Source: Sordariomycetes sp. S80-01Y
Taxonomy: Eukaryota; Ascomycota; Sordariomycetes
Length of the DNA: 64,000 nucleotides
Assembly (NCBI GenBank): GCA_037042185.1
Contig: JAXQJY010000032.1
Coordinates: 1,798,001 to 1,862,000 of the forward strand
Direction of reading: 5' to 3'
Below the pieces are notes generated by a model. The model saw only the letters and a list, made by a program, of their open reading frames with translations. It was not told where the DNA came from and did no database searches. Positions 25,140-35,496 of this stretch are shown here, in pieces. Numbering within the stretch: the stretch's first letter is position 1; every line of letters begins with the position of its first letter. The position numbers and the translations under genes were made by a program.

Positions 25140-25229
25140 GGCAGCGGCAGTTGCAGCGGTTGAACTCAAAGGTCGTCTAGGAGAAACTGATCGCACGCGA
25201 AGTGCCCGGACTGCGAGTCTGAACGTCGT
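25140..25229 (-). other. Possible non-AUG mitochondrial leader of ValRS
   Basis: Reading upstream of the ATG at 25139 in the same frame, 30 codons from tandem ACG codons (25224-25229) encode TTFRLAVRALRVRSVSPR and then a Ser/Thr/Ala-rich run. The segment is strongly basic, has no acidic residue and no stop. There is no in-frame AUG before a TAG further upstream. A GTG lies at 25194-25196. Both ACG codons have A at -3. The leader is therefore a candidate mitochondrial presequence started at a near-cognate codon. It could instead be untranslated sequence that happens to be open. Confidence 0.45.
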
Positions 25230-25574
25230 GATGAAGATATGAGAAGAAGCCCACTCAAATGAGGGCTTCCAGGTCTATCTTCAAGTACTCGAAATTGGGA
25301 GTAACGATTTGATCTTAGGACGATGAGTCAATCGCCCGTCCAAGCGTTGGAAGTTGACTCAAAAGGTGGGATGCTGGTAAAATCCATCCCGACCCCTCTC
25401 GTGTGGCGCATGCTCTCCAGGGTTGTGGCTGAACCTGTCTGGGGCAGTAGGTGCATATCTAATTCCAAATAGTACTAGCCCAAGACCAGGGGTCGCGATT
25501 CCTTGACCTCATCTCGAGAGTCAAAAGTCAGTCACTTCTTGGGGGAACGCGTCCATCACGATCAACCCGCCACC
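25230..25574. other. Divergent promoter region
   Basis: This lies between the divergent ValRS gene and the gene starting at 25575. No gene is seen. The start at 25575 sits in a CCACCATGTCC context. Confidence 0.5.
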
Positions 25575-27759
25575 ATGTCCTCGACGCTAAAGGCGCCATT
25601 GCGAGAGGTCCTGAGCGGTACAAACTCCATACAAGGCACACGACGTTATCTGAGGCGATTCCCAGCGGCATCCTACCCCAAACAAATACTAGACCATCTC
25701 AAGCTCGATCCAAAGGACAGGGACCAATCAACGCCTCATTGCATCTCATACAGAATCCCGAAAGACCTGACAGTGAGTTGCCCGTCTACGTCTGGTCCGA
25801 GCTGCAAATCTGACCTGCGAGCAGACATGTTCCCGCAAACTCATTCGCAAGATGAAAACCTTGAACGACGACCGGCTGTGGAACAAGACCAAAATGAACA
25901 GAGATGATCAGGCTTTCTTCAACGAACTCATTTCTTGTGAGAAGGAGGCACTCCAGCTCGCGGTAGGCATTTCTAGGCGATTCTAAAGTGCAAAGCTACA
26001 GGACTAACTATATTAGGCAAAAACAGAAGCTTTCTGGGATAAGGCCATCCAGGATGGTGTGGTAGCCGAAGATTACATGGTGAAATATCAGTTCAAGCAA
26101 TTCAAGAAAGTACCACCATTTGTAAAACAACCCTTATGAATCTCCAAAGGTTGCCAGCAGCTCACCTCGCAATAGGAAACCCATCCACGCACCATCCTTC
26201 GAGACTTAAAGGTGCTGAAGCAGGCTTTCCAACAACGTTTAAGAATGGTCAACAGCCCCGAGATCAAGTGCAGGGGACACAACGCTGCTCTGGTTCTCGT
26301 AACGCCTGGGCTCGCAGATCTGGTGGGACAAAAGTTCTTCGAGGAACAGATTCTCAAGATTTGGCCATTCCACTCCCGCGATCGGTACCCTTACCATATC
26401 GTAACGGCTGTGGTTGACGGCACGCACCTCCCGGACGAGGACTCAACCAGCACGAGCGAGGGTATCTCCATCATCCGGGGATCCCAGAGCATTATGTTTC
26501 CGGATTTGTGGGAGGAAAGAGAGCCGAGGGAGACCGAGATTAAAGATGATGTCGGCGCCTTGTCGTTCGATATGGGCGGCGTAGCAACTGTGACCGTCCC
26601 CTTGGCTAATACTCTCTTCCAAAATGGGAAGATGTCGACACTTCGCGCGACAAAGGTCGTCTCTGGCGAGGCCAGGGAAAGCAAGGACCTGTTTGATCAA
26701 CACATACGATTACCGTCGATGATCGAGAAAATGACAGCCGTCAATCGCAGTGTAACGAGCTTGCGGCTGCCCATAGCACCCATCACAGACATAAGGGTAG
26801 TGCGGCATGCCTTTGGGAACATTCTGAAGCACATCACGATCAAGGATGGGCTAAAACCAGCCTCTATCGAGCTGGAAGCGGCCATCACTCAGATGCAGGA
26901 TCGTATCGCTGAACGTTCTCAAGAGCTAGGCATCGAGTTTCCCGGAGTTTGGGCGGTGGTGTTCCCACATGAAAAGGGCCACATCCCCAAGTGGCATGTA
27001 GATACGCGGTCACCACACGATGATCGTCCCGGCGTTACACTGTCGCCGTTCCCTAACCCACTACAGCTGGACAAGCCAGGATTTGCGCCCAACCCGCTTC
27101 TGGGCCGGCCTTTCAAGATCTGTAAGTTCGGGCACGCTTCACGAATGTCAAGATCACTGACGATTATAGTAAGCGGAGGTGGTGGATGGGGGGACAAAGC
27201 CGGACTTCTGGCATTAGACCCCCAACTATCGCACTTCGCCAAGTCGGAAGAGGAAGCGAGCAGGAGCCTGTTCGGCGGAGGCAAAGTCGACTTCACCTAC
27301 ATCCCCAGCGGCTCCGCCGTCCAATTCTACATCTCTGATGAGCGGAACCCGATGGAACTTGGTGAACGTCGGGACTTCATCCGAAGGGGCAGCTCGCGCC
27401 TCAACGACTTTCCTATGGACAATGCCGGCGTCTACCTAGACACCGGCGACGCCTGGTACGAGAAGAACAAAGACAACGCCGAGGTGTGGGAGCCGCCGGA
27501 GAAGAAGCCCTACTTTGGGACGGACGGTGTACCGCGCATCATGTTTGGCGTTGGGAGCCGCCTTCCTCCGCCTAAAGGCCATGACTCGGAGATGTCGCTT
27601 CACGTGGGCGAATTCGGTGCAATTTCAAACAAAGCCATCTATGTGGCGGAGTCGAAGATGAAGACTGTAGTCCGACACGCGGCACTGGACGTTGTACCGG
27701 AGATGAGGCCCATGAAGTTAGATATGCCAGGGGCACAGCTGCAGCTCGCCAACTGGTAA
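25575..27759 (+). CDS. Unknown fungal protein of 658 residues
   Basis: Predicted exons 25575-25772, 25825-25962, 26017-26121, 26176-27121 and 27170-27759. I do not recognise the family. The first about 150 residues are basic (GTRRYLRRFP near residue 20, RKLIRKMKTL after exon 1), which could suit a mitochondrial protein. The C-terminal part is a mixed alpha/beta region with a Gly-rich loop LSGGGGWGDKAGLL spanning the last intron. Joining exons 3 and 4 by a GTAAAA..TAG intron (26122-26175) gives VPPF-ETHPRTILRDL in phase. Without that join the first product stops at 26140 and the second frame, open from 26176, has no ATG until 26245. I favour one gene. Donor GTAAAA is acceptable but not strong. 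Confidence 0.68.
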
Positions 27760-27891
27760 GGGGCCGTCAAGATTTAAACCTGTACTCTATGTATCATACA
27801 CCCTCTACATATCATACTCACTTGTAATGTTAATGATGGTGAACACCTAAGCTGGCAGCTTACAGCAGACGGCAAAAGCACGTCTAGCCAT

Positions 27892-28944
27892 CTATTCCAT
27901 CTTCTTCCTCTTCCTCTCCATGCCTTCCGCCATGCACCTTGCCACATCCTCTACATCTGTTCCTCTTTGTCTCTTCCCACCCCTTTCCTTCCCTAGAACC
28001 GCATCCGCTGCTACCTCCCTATACACTCCCGCCGCACCCTCAAACATGTCCCTCCCCCAGCCGCCCTCCTCGCTCATGGTGCCCGCAATCTCCTCCATCT
28101 CCTTGACCCAGCGATAGGCTTTGGGTACCATGCTCGGCACGCCCTTCTCCACGGCGGCGAGATGCGTGGGGATGAGCTCGGACATTTCCTCACGGAGCTC
28201 CGAGGCGACACCTAGACGTTGAGCCGTGACGAGGGATTGGGTTGCGATGGCGGTGTAACCCTTCGTCAACGCGGCAAAGCACATCTTCAGACCGGAAGCT
28301 GAGCCAATCGAGGGGGAGATGGAGCGCATGTTGAGGATGGTTGTGAGTTTGTTGCCGTCAGGGAGATCGCTGAAGTCATCTGGGCCGGAGATAGGGATTC
28401 TGGGGCGCACCCAGTTCGACGATGGATCTTCTACACTTGCTGTGACATTTGTACCGGAGTCAGGCGTATCTTTCGAGCGCGGGGGTCCGCCGATGATGCA
28501 GCCATCAATAAAGCGGACTGGCGCTCTGGCCTTGGTGAACAAGGACGCAATCGATCTTGTCGTTGCTGGCGAAACAGCATTCAGCTCAACGAAATAGAGA
28601 TCTCCTGCCCTTGGCGAAACCCCTGAAAGAGCGTCAATTACTCTCTGAGCTGTAGCTTCGGCATCTCGTGGCGGGACGACCGATAAGATGATCGAGCATT
28701 GTTGCACGAGCTCGAGGTCCGACTCGAGGAGCTCGACCTTTGCATCACGAGCTCGCTCAATTGTGTCTTCACTGTGGAAACGTCAGAGCTTGAACGTATG
28801 TTTAGATTTGCAATGCACCCACCTTCGCCCCTGGACGTTGGTCGCGACTGGGTATCCGTGAGCGATGAGGAGTTTGGCGATGCCTGTACCCATCTCACCC
28901 ATCGACACAACGCCGATTTTGAGCGGCGATAAATCCGATGACAT
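27892..28944 (-). CDS. NAD(P)-binding 6-phosphogluconate-dehydrogenase-like protein
   Basis: Exons 28944-28823 and 28771-27892 give 333 residues. The N-terminus (KIGVVSMGEMGTGIAKLL) is a Rossmann dinucleotide-binding fold of the beta-hydroxyacid dehydrogenase type, followed by SIILSVVPP and FVELNAVSP. The second half is all-helical, matching the 6PGDH C-terminal-like domain (DUF1932 type) seen in fungal relatives. Substrate unknown. FIDGCIIGGPP corresponds to the substrate-loop region of beta-hydroxyacid dehydrogenases. The C-terminus is Lys/Arg-rich (GMERKRKKME). The intron (28772-28822, donor GTGGGT) restores VQGRSEDTIERA. The gene converges on the 658-residue unknown with 132 bp between stops. 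Confidence 0.86.
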
Positions 28945-29312
28945 CTTAGCAACAGATATCCGGCTGCCCTGGAGAGATTGATGGAGTTGGGCTTTTCTAA
29001 TCAGTGTCGAACAGAGGCGGGGATTTCGGAGAATACGTGATCCTCCCCACCTGTGATTGGAGTTCCTGGCGGATAGTCGGTTGTAATGATCCCCTCTTTC
29101 AAGGGGCACACGCCCTGAAGGGCTCGATTGCAAAGTTCATGAGACAAGAGACGCGAGCCATATGTTGGCCACGAGAATTCAAGTCAGGGGCCAAGAGCCT
29201 TCACCCTATGCGAGACTCCATTTCTTTTCATTTCATAACATTTCAAAACAGCTAAACTCCCTTCCCAGGAATGGTGATGTACAACTTTCGCATATACGGA
29301 CCCGTCTAAAGC
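28945..29312. other. Intergenic, no gene seen
   Basis: This gap separates two minus-strand genes: the promoter of the 27892-28944 gene and the 3' UTR of the Yra1 gene. No structure was recognised. Confidence 0.5.
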
Positions 29313-30760
29313 TTACTCGATCATATCAATGTCGTCGCCGCTGGGAGCAGCAGCCGGGGCTTCAGCAGCCTGGCCATTCTGCGCGGTTCCGCTGTCATTG
29401 GTTGCCTCAGGGGCCGCTCCGCCACCGCCAAAGTAGTCCTCCATCTCAGCATCGAGCTCTTCCTGAGTCTTCTTCGCACGAGGGTTGCCGCGGCCACGTC
29501 CTTCTTCCTGAGCGGGTCGCTCGCGACGAGCTCCGGGTCGCCGGCCGGCAACACCACCGCCTCCACGGCGACGGGAAGGAGGAGGGGTTCTCGATCTGCC
29601 CTCATCGCCAGGAATGTATCTATCGATACCCTTGCGAGCAGCATCCTCCTGAGAGTATCTACCAGAAGGCGAGTGCGAGCGAGCCCTGCCGCCGGGTGCA
29701 GTAATTCTTTCGGACAAAGGTCGACCTGGCATAACTGCGGAGTCAAAAGGATTCCGGCCTCCTCTTCCGCCACCCATCATCGAAAGCCGAATAGGCTGAC
29801 CGTTGGCATTGGCCCCATCAAACTGCTTGACGGCCTCCGAAGCGTCCTCCTTAGACTCATACGTGACGAAAGCAGTACCCAAAGATCGCCCTGCTCTGTC
29901 GTAGCGCAGCTGCAACTTGGTCACAGGACCGATACGGCGGAAGAGTTCCTAGGGACGGATCAGCCTATGCGGTACATCAACGTGGTCGGTAGAACATACG
30001 TCAAGGTCGTCTTCGGTCAGGTCGTAGTGCACGTTGTCGACACGAAGCTTTGCGCCGCCAATCTCCCTGGTTATTGTATGAGCAAGCTTCTACTGCTATG
30101 CAAGACGGCGTGACCTACCTTTCGGGCGACGGCTCGCGCGGGCGGCGGGTTGGGCCTCGGCGGTAGTCTAGAGTAAAGGTAAGTCGGGTGCGGGGGCACT
30201 GAATGGGAGGGCGTGTTACTGCTGCTGTGATCGTCATAGCGGTCGTGAACCCACTCGCTGAGAGATTTTAGCTTCCTGCGCCTGGCGCCCTTAGACAGTG
30301 CCCATACCTGTCGAGGTTTCGAGGCTCATCGCGGTAGGACTGTAGGGCAGGGAACGCGAGTCAGCGACGTTTGTTGTAAGTGTTGGTAGCTCTTGCGCAG
30401 TCGCCAAATACGCCCCGTAGAGCGATCGCTTGGGTCGTCGTTGAAGGTAATGGCGACAGGCGTCGAAACGTAAGGTCATGGGGAGGAGAGAGCAACCTGG
30501 CATCTGTTAGCCTTGTCGCGCCAAAGGTACATTTCAATGTCGGGGTTAGGATCGCTGAGCCATTGTTACCTTTCTGATTCCATCACGAGGTCCTTCACGT
30601 CCTCCATCGCGGCGACCACCACCTCCGGGGCCATTGCGTCTGTTCCGCGGCTTGCTTTGACGCTGTTTGCATCGTTAGCTAATGAAGAGCCGGGTCTCGT
30701 GAGAAAGCTTACAGTGTCGGCGATGATCTCATCAAGACCGCGATCCATCTTATCGGCCAT
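29313..30760 (-). CDS. YRA1: mRNA export factor, REF/ALY (Yra1, THO subunit 4)
   Basis: Six predicted exons: 30760-30713, 30662-30570, 30289-30220, 30167-30119, 30066-30000 and 29948-29313, about 320 residues. It couples splicing/TREX to mRNA export. Seen: the N-terminal UBM-like motif MADKMDRGLDEIIADT, an RGG-type region (PGGGGRRDGGREGPRDG), the EWVHDRYDDH segment, an RRM (GGAKLRVDNVHYDLTEDDL to GTAFVTYESKEDA), a second Arg/Gly-rich region (SRRRGGGG), and a C-terminal acidic UBM-like end (EELDAEMEDYFGG). All junctions keep phase. The acceptor of exon 3 is ambiguous between 30289 and 30307. Intron 2 is about 280 nt, against about 50 for the other four. Confidence 0.87.
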
Positions 30761-31719
30761 ATTGATACAACAACGTTGGCTGTGAGGTCGAGGGTTTAGG
30801 TAGCGAAGGGCGAAGGATCGAGGATGTCTGCTTGCTATGCAAACAAGCTAGGCCAGGGAGCAACGAAGAGGGCGGCCGTGTAAAAGCGGCCTGTACCAGT
30901 AGGATATACGCTATAAAAGCTTGGGATGCAAAGAGATGTCCAGGATTGGATTGCTGCGGCTGTTGAGAGGGGGAAAACCGCGTCGTAGTGCGATTTGAGG
31001 CTCAAAAGGATGCGGCTTGTTGAAGTTGCTTGGCTGACCAGCGCGGCGTGCGATGGCGGCGTCTCTTCAGCGACCGACAGGGGGCAGCTACGCTCGAAGC
31101 GCTAGTCCTCCAGGGGTGTATCTAGAGGCCTTCGAGCTGTCTGTACCTAAAGAACTACCTTATGCTTTGTCGATTTGCAGCTCCAGAACTGAACACGACA
31201 GCCCGGCCCCCAACATCCACCCATTCTCGATTCCACAGCAGTAATTAGACACGGTGAACAGCGCTACAGGATCTCGCAAGTAGGCAACCGCTCCTGCCCT
31301 TCGTGTCACGATCTCCGCTAAGGGGTGCTCGTATCGCCGGTCTATCGATTCTCCGGTGCCCTGACAGCAGCTGCTCGGCCTCTGGTTGGACAAACCCCAG
31401 TCTGCACCCCAGCACTCCCAGCGATGTGCCACCTGTAAGGTAGCGAGTGCCAGCCAGTGTGGCCGCTTACAGACAAATTGAGGACGGAGGCATCCCTTTT
31501 CACAAGGGTCTTGACGGCGACGTCTGTTCATTTCAGCGCTCGCTTGCAGTCTTTCCCTCGACTACCGCGCCTTGTCGCACTCGACTTCTGACGCGCCCCT
31601 CTCTCATCCTGCTGTCGCAACCACGACAGTTCGATTGCACCAGCCGCGACGAGGCATGCGTTCCAACTGACCGACCCCTTGTTCCTCGACCGCCGCTCGC
31701 CGCGCGACCATCATCCCCA
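30761..31719. other. Divergent promoter region of YRA1 and ANP1
   Basis: About 960 bp between two divergent genes. In-frame sequence upstream of 31720 stays open but has no ATG. No other feature is seen. Confidence 0.5.
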
Positions 31720-32894
31720 ATGGCTCGGCCCATGGGGTCAGTCCGCCTGAAGAAGGCCAATCCCTCGACTCTGCTCCTCGGCGCCATCCTCTGCGTCTTC
31801 ATTATCGTTTTCCTCGTCTCTCCCTCGTCCACCTCCTCGACCGCCCGCCTAGCCGTCGACACGGCCCAGCATCATCTGTCACCACCAACCTCGCCGTACC
31901 GCAAGCCCAGTCCGCGATCTGGCATCGAGCTTGGCCCGCCGCCAGTGACGAGATACAACCTTAACAATGTCACCATTACGGCTGATCCGATCGGCAATGA
32001 GGAGCACGTCCTGATTCTCACGCCAATGGCCCGTTTCTACCAGGAGTATTGGGACAACCTCCTCAAGCTCAACTATCCTCACGAGCTTATCACCCTTGGC
32101 TTCATTCTGCCCAAGACGAAAGAGGGAAACGCCGCCACAACCGCTCTGCAACAGCAAATACAGAGGACGCAAAAGCAGGGTCCGGAGAAGGATCGCTTCA
32201 AGAGCATCATCATTCTGAGGCAGGACTTCGACCCTGCCATTGTGTCGCAGGATGAGAGCGAGCGACACAAAATGCAGAATCAGAAGGCGAGGCGTGAGGT
32301 TATGGCCAAAGCCCGCAACTCTCTCCTATTCACCACTCTCGGACCATCGACGTCGTGGGTGCTGTGGCTCGACTCGGATATCGTTGAGACACCGCCGAGT
32401 CTCATCCAGGATCTGGCTGGGTACGACAAGCCATTGATTGTGCCAAACTGCTTCCAACGGTACTACAATGGTGAGACCAAGAAGATGGACGAGCGACCAT
32501 ATGACTTCAACAGCTGGCAAGACAGTGAAATTGCGCAGAACCTTGCGGCGCAGATGGGCCCCGATGATATCCTACTAGAAGGGTACGCAGAGATGCCTAC
32601 CTACCGGGCTCTCATGGCCTACATGGTTAGCGACGTGAGCGACAGGAATCTCGTCATTCCGCTTGATGGTGTGGGCGGCACAGCTTTGCTTGTCAAGGCG
32701 GACGTCCACCGTGACGGAGCTATGTTCCCGCCTTTCTCCTTCTACCATCTCATTGAGACTGAGGGCTTCGCCAGGATGGCCAAGCGCCTGGGCTGGCAAC
32801 CCTATGGCCTGCCCAACTACAAGGTACGTTGATCGGATTCCAGGCCAGGAAGCCATCGCTAATATCTCTGCAGGTTTACCATTACAACGAATAA
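31720..32894 (+). CDS. ANP1: Anp1-family mannosyltransferase subunit
   Basis: Exons 31720-32823 and 32874-32894 give 374 residues. The family (Anp1, Van1, Mnn9) forms Golgi mannan polymerase complexes that extend the N-glycan outer chain. Seen: type II topology with a short cytosolic tail and one membrane span (about residues 17-33), then a glycosyltransferase domain with the metal-binding D-x-D in VLWLDSDIVE, preceded by a long Gln/Arg-rich helix, and the conserved GGTALLVKADVHRDGAMFPPF and ETEGFA region. The final exon encodes only VYHYNE and the stop; the 50-nt intron uses GTACGT and CTGCAG. Start at 31720 in a CCCCAATGG context. Which of the three paralogues it is rests on overall resemblance to Anp1. 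Confidence 0.9.
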
Positions 32895-33175
32895 AACTTC
32901 GCCAGCATACCTTCGGCACAGGGCATCGGAGTACCGGCGTTTTATGGAGAGGGGGAAAGCTTTCGAGAGATAGCGATTTGCAAAGGGTATTGGCAGTCCA
33001 GGTACCTGCATGTTTCTTCAATTGTATGTAAGATATAGCAAAAGCAGGGATGGCCGCAATGGAGACTTGGGATAGAGATCGCTTTTCAAAAAATGTGCAC
33101 GCCAAGTCATATACATGGTATCCTTTTGTGATAAACACCACAACGCGCTTGTCCGCATCCAGTTCATTCATCTTG

Positions 33176-33781
33176 TCAGGGACCGTCATACCGGCCCTCG
33201 TCGTCTTGACACCAGAACTCGACCAGCTTCCTCGTCCCGACGACGTCCCCTCCCCTGAGCAGCGCAGCAACGTCCACGTTCAACGGGCTGTCCACCTCGG
33301 GACAGCTCAGTAACATCCTCACCGCCCTCACGCTCTCAAGCACCGAGTACGCCGGCGTCCACGCATCCTTCAGTAGGTCAAGGCAGATCTCCCCATTGTT
33401 GAGCGCGATGTTCGGGTGGACGATTGGCGTGCTGAATGTAATGGTCGGGGGATGCAACGGATACTGAGGTGGGATCTTGATGAGGAGGAGCCAGCGTCCA
33501 GCTGCGAGGCGGATTGTCAGTACCTGGTGTTCTGGCGTTGCGAAGCCACCAAGGAGGACGGGGGGCTGGGAGGGAGAGATATGATACGTACCCGAGTAGC
33601 CGCCGCCAATATCGTGCCCGTTGATGACGGCCTGCCAAGTGAACAGGTCTTCCTCCCCGACGGGTCCCAGTCGCTCGATGCCCTTCTCGGTGACTTTCTC
33701 TTGGTGCCAGGTATCGAGCTCCTTGAGCAATCGCTTCGTCGCGCTGCGAGATGCGCTTCCGCTCGAGACGGCGCTGGACAT
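33176..33781 (-). CDS. PEX4: Ubiquitin-conjugating enzyme E2, Pex4 type
   Basis: Exons 33781-33592 and 33501-33176 give 171 residues. Pex4 is the peroxisomal E2 that monoubiquitinates the import receptor Pex5 for recycling. Seen: a UBC fold with SATKRLLKEL, PPQYPLHPP, the HPN motif (VHPNIALNNGEICLDLLKD) with the catalytic Cys in EICLDLL, and WTPAYSVLESVRAV. Length and N-terminus suit Pex4 better than housekeeping E2s. The 90-nt intron (33502-33591) is a multiple of three with no stop, so an unspliced transcript would add 30 residues in the beta-sheet; splicing restores YSAGRWLLLIKIP. It converges on ANP1 with 281 bp between stops. Confidence 0.87.
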   Translation of the reverse strand: MSSAVSSGSASRSATKRLLKELDTWHQEKVTEKGIERLGPVGEEDLFTWQAVINGHDIGGGYSGTYHISPSQPPVLLGGFATPEHQVLTIRLAAGRWLLLIKIPPQYPLHPPTITFSTPIVHPNIALNNGEICLDLLKDAWTPAYSVLESVRAVRMLLSCPEVDSPLNVDVAALLRGGDVVGTRKLVEFWCQDDEGRYDGP

Positions 33782-34197
33782 CGGATGTACGATTGCTAAT
33801 CAGTTGTTCGAAACTCGGTTTGTGAGGGCGACGAAGAAGACGTATGGCTGGTGGGATGGGTCTTGACGGAAATGATGCAAGTGAAGCTGGAGGTTAGAAA
33901 CGGCGCTGGGCGCCCGGAGCTCTGACGTGGACCCTGGAACTGCGCGCAGGGATCCGCGGGGAGAGCCGAGGCATCGTGCGTCAAACGACCGAAGGCCCAG
34001 CCAGCCAGTGTTTCAAGTACTATCGTTACCACCTCGAATTACCGCCAACTTCCACGACACAAGATCTTCACATATGACCACATTAATTGAAGAGGAATTT
34101 TCAAAGTCAAATTACACGTCCCAGTCTATAATGCACAGCCTCATGTAGGTATCATAAAAAAGCGAAGCGCAATCCCCTTCTTCCCCTTCCCCTTATC
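33782..34197. other. Intergenic, no gene seen
   Basis: A 416-bp gap between two minus-strand genes. It is AT-richer near 34060-34160. Probable promoter of PEX4 and 3' UTR of the next gene. Confidence 0.5.
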
Positions 34198-35496
34198 CTA
34201 TTTCTTTTTCCTCCTTCCCCGTCCACTTCCCGAACTCGAGCTAGCCACCGGTTTCCTCTTGGGGACCGACTCCGCACTCTTGCTCTTCTTGGGCGGCTCC
34301 GGCTCCGGCTCCGGCTCTACGATGATCTCGCTCCTCGTCCCCCTCAGCGGCTCCCGAATGCGCGCTCCAGCGTTCAGATCATCACTCGTGCTTTGGCTGT
34401 CGCTCTCCTCATCGCTGGTTTCGTCGTAGGCGCGGCTGGAGCGAGTCCTCCGTCCTGCGGCTTCACGACGAGTCAAAGGTTGGAGGTCCGAGGCGGGGCC
34501 AGAGACGTGACGCCTAGATGCGGCCGCAGCGCCAGATGAATACGGCGCGCGCGGACCCGCAGTCTGGAATTGGAACGGGTCGACCTCGCGGCTGGTGGGG
34601 GAGTCGTCGTATCTGCCTCGGGAGGAGTGAGGCCGGGCATGGGGATCGGAAACGTGGCGGCCGGTCGAAGAGCCAGGGCGCTGGAGGTACTCATATTGGA
34701 AAGGAGAGCCGCCGCGTTCTTCCATCAAGCGACTTGGAGGTCGGGAAGAGAGCGATGTTCCTGATCTGGGCCGCGAGCGAGAGCCAGTCGGGAAGTAGCC
34801 TATCGGGGGCTGGCCGGATCGATCTTGATCGGCGGAAGATTCGAGCGCGCCCAGAGCAGATGCCGCGCCTTTCTTGCTCTTACGAGACACGGGCTCCAGG
34901 GATGTCAACGGTATGGCAACCCGCTGCTGCTCTTTGCGTTTCTTCCGCTCTTTTTTCTCTGCTCTCTCGGCCTTCTCGGCCTCCTCCCGCATGCGCTGCT
35001 TTCTTCGCTCCAAAGCAGCCAGTTCGTCTTTACTCAGGCTCACATCAGATCGACCTCGAGCCTGAGCTTTTTGAATGCGCATCATGGCGGTTTGCACCAA
35101 AGCCTCTTCTTTTTCTTCCGGTCCCAGTAACGCCAAGTCATAATCGTCGTCGTCCTCTTCGCTAGAAGTGGCATCGTCGTCTGTCTCCCCTCCAAAGCCT
35201 CTCCTCACGGTACCACTCCTCCTATCCCCCAGATCAGTCCCCGTGAACCTCAACGAGTCACTGACGAAGCGCGTGCCACGCCGCCGCAACTCAACCCCCT
35301 GACTGTCGGTGTCCTCGTCTTCATCGGACTCCAGTTCACGGACCCTGGGGTCACCTCCCCAGGCTCCGTATTGCGCAGCATCCCCGTCCGTTCTCCTCCG
35401 ACCGCGCCTCGATGGTCTTCCCCATTGGGGCGCAAATTCGGGAGCTCGCGGCCGACCACCTAGACCGCCTCCCCGGAAAAAGCCTCGTCGATCGGC
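34198..35496 (-). CDS. Disordered Lys/Ser-rich protein, 5' end unresolved
   Basis: The frame is open from 35496 to the stop at 34198 (432 codons) but its first ATG is at 35085. Sequence upstream of that ATG looks coding: it is Arg/Gly-rich with PQWGRPSRRGRRR and then the acidic ELESDEDEDTDS. The protein is low complexity throughout: an acidic stretch (TSSEEDDDDYD), a Lys/Glu/Arg coiled region (about 30 residues), Ser/Arg-rich segments, EPEPEPEP, and a basic end RGRRKKK. I recognise no domain; nuclear location is only a guess from the basic clusters. The open frame overlaps the last 37 bases of PRA1 on the same strand. The first exon may be missing, or initiation may be at 35085 or at a non-AUG codon. 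Confidence 0.6.
   Translation of the reverse strand, partial: ADRRGFFRGGGLGGRPRAPEFAPQWGRPSRRGRRRTDGDAAQYGAWGGDPRVRELESDEDEDTDSQGVELRRRGTRFVSDSLRFTGTDLGDRRSGTVRRGFGGETDDDATSSEEDDDDYDLALLGPEEKEEALVQTAMMRIQKAQARGRSDVSLSKDELAALERRKQRMREEAEKAERAEKKERKKRKEQQRVAIPLTSLEPVSRKSKKGAASALGALESSADQDRSGQPPIGYFPTGSRSRPRSGTSLSSRPPSRLMEERGGSPFQYEYLQRPGSSTGRHVSDPHARPHSSRGRYDDSPTSREVDPFQFQTAGPRAPYSSGAAAASRRHVSGPASDLQPLTRREAAGRRTRSSRAYDETSDEESDSQSTSDDLNAGARIREPLRGTRSEIIVEPEPEPEPPKKSKSAESVPKRKPVASSSSGSGRGRRKKK

Noticed and set aside
26245-27759. Separate gene starting at the ATG at 26245
   Set aside because: The frame is open upstream to a splice-like TAG at 26173-26175 and joins in phase to the preceding exon, so one gene is the better reading.
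30308-30340. Possible extra 11-codon exon inside the long YRA1 intron (SYRDEPRNLDR)
   Set aside because: Using it would leave a following intron of only about 26-32 nt, too short for a fungal spliceosome; kept only as a note.
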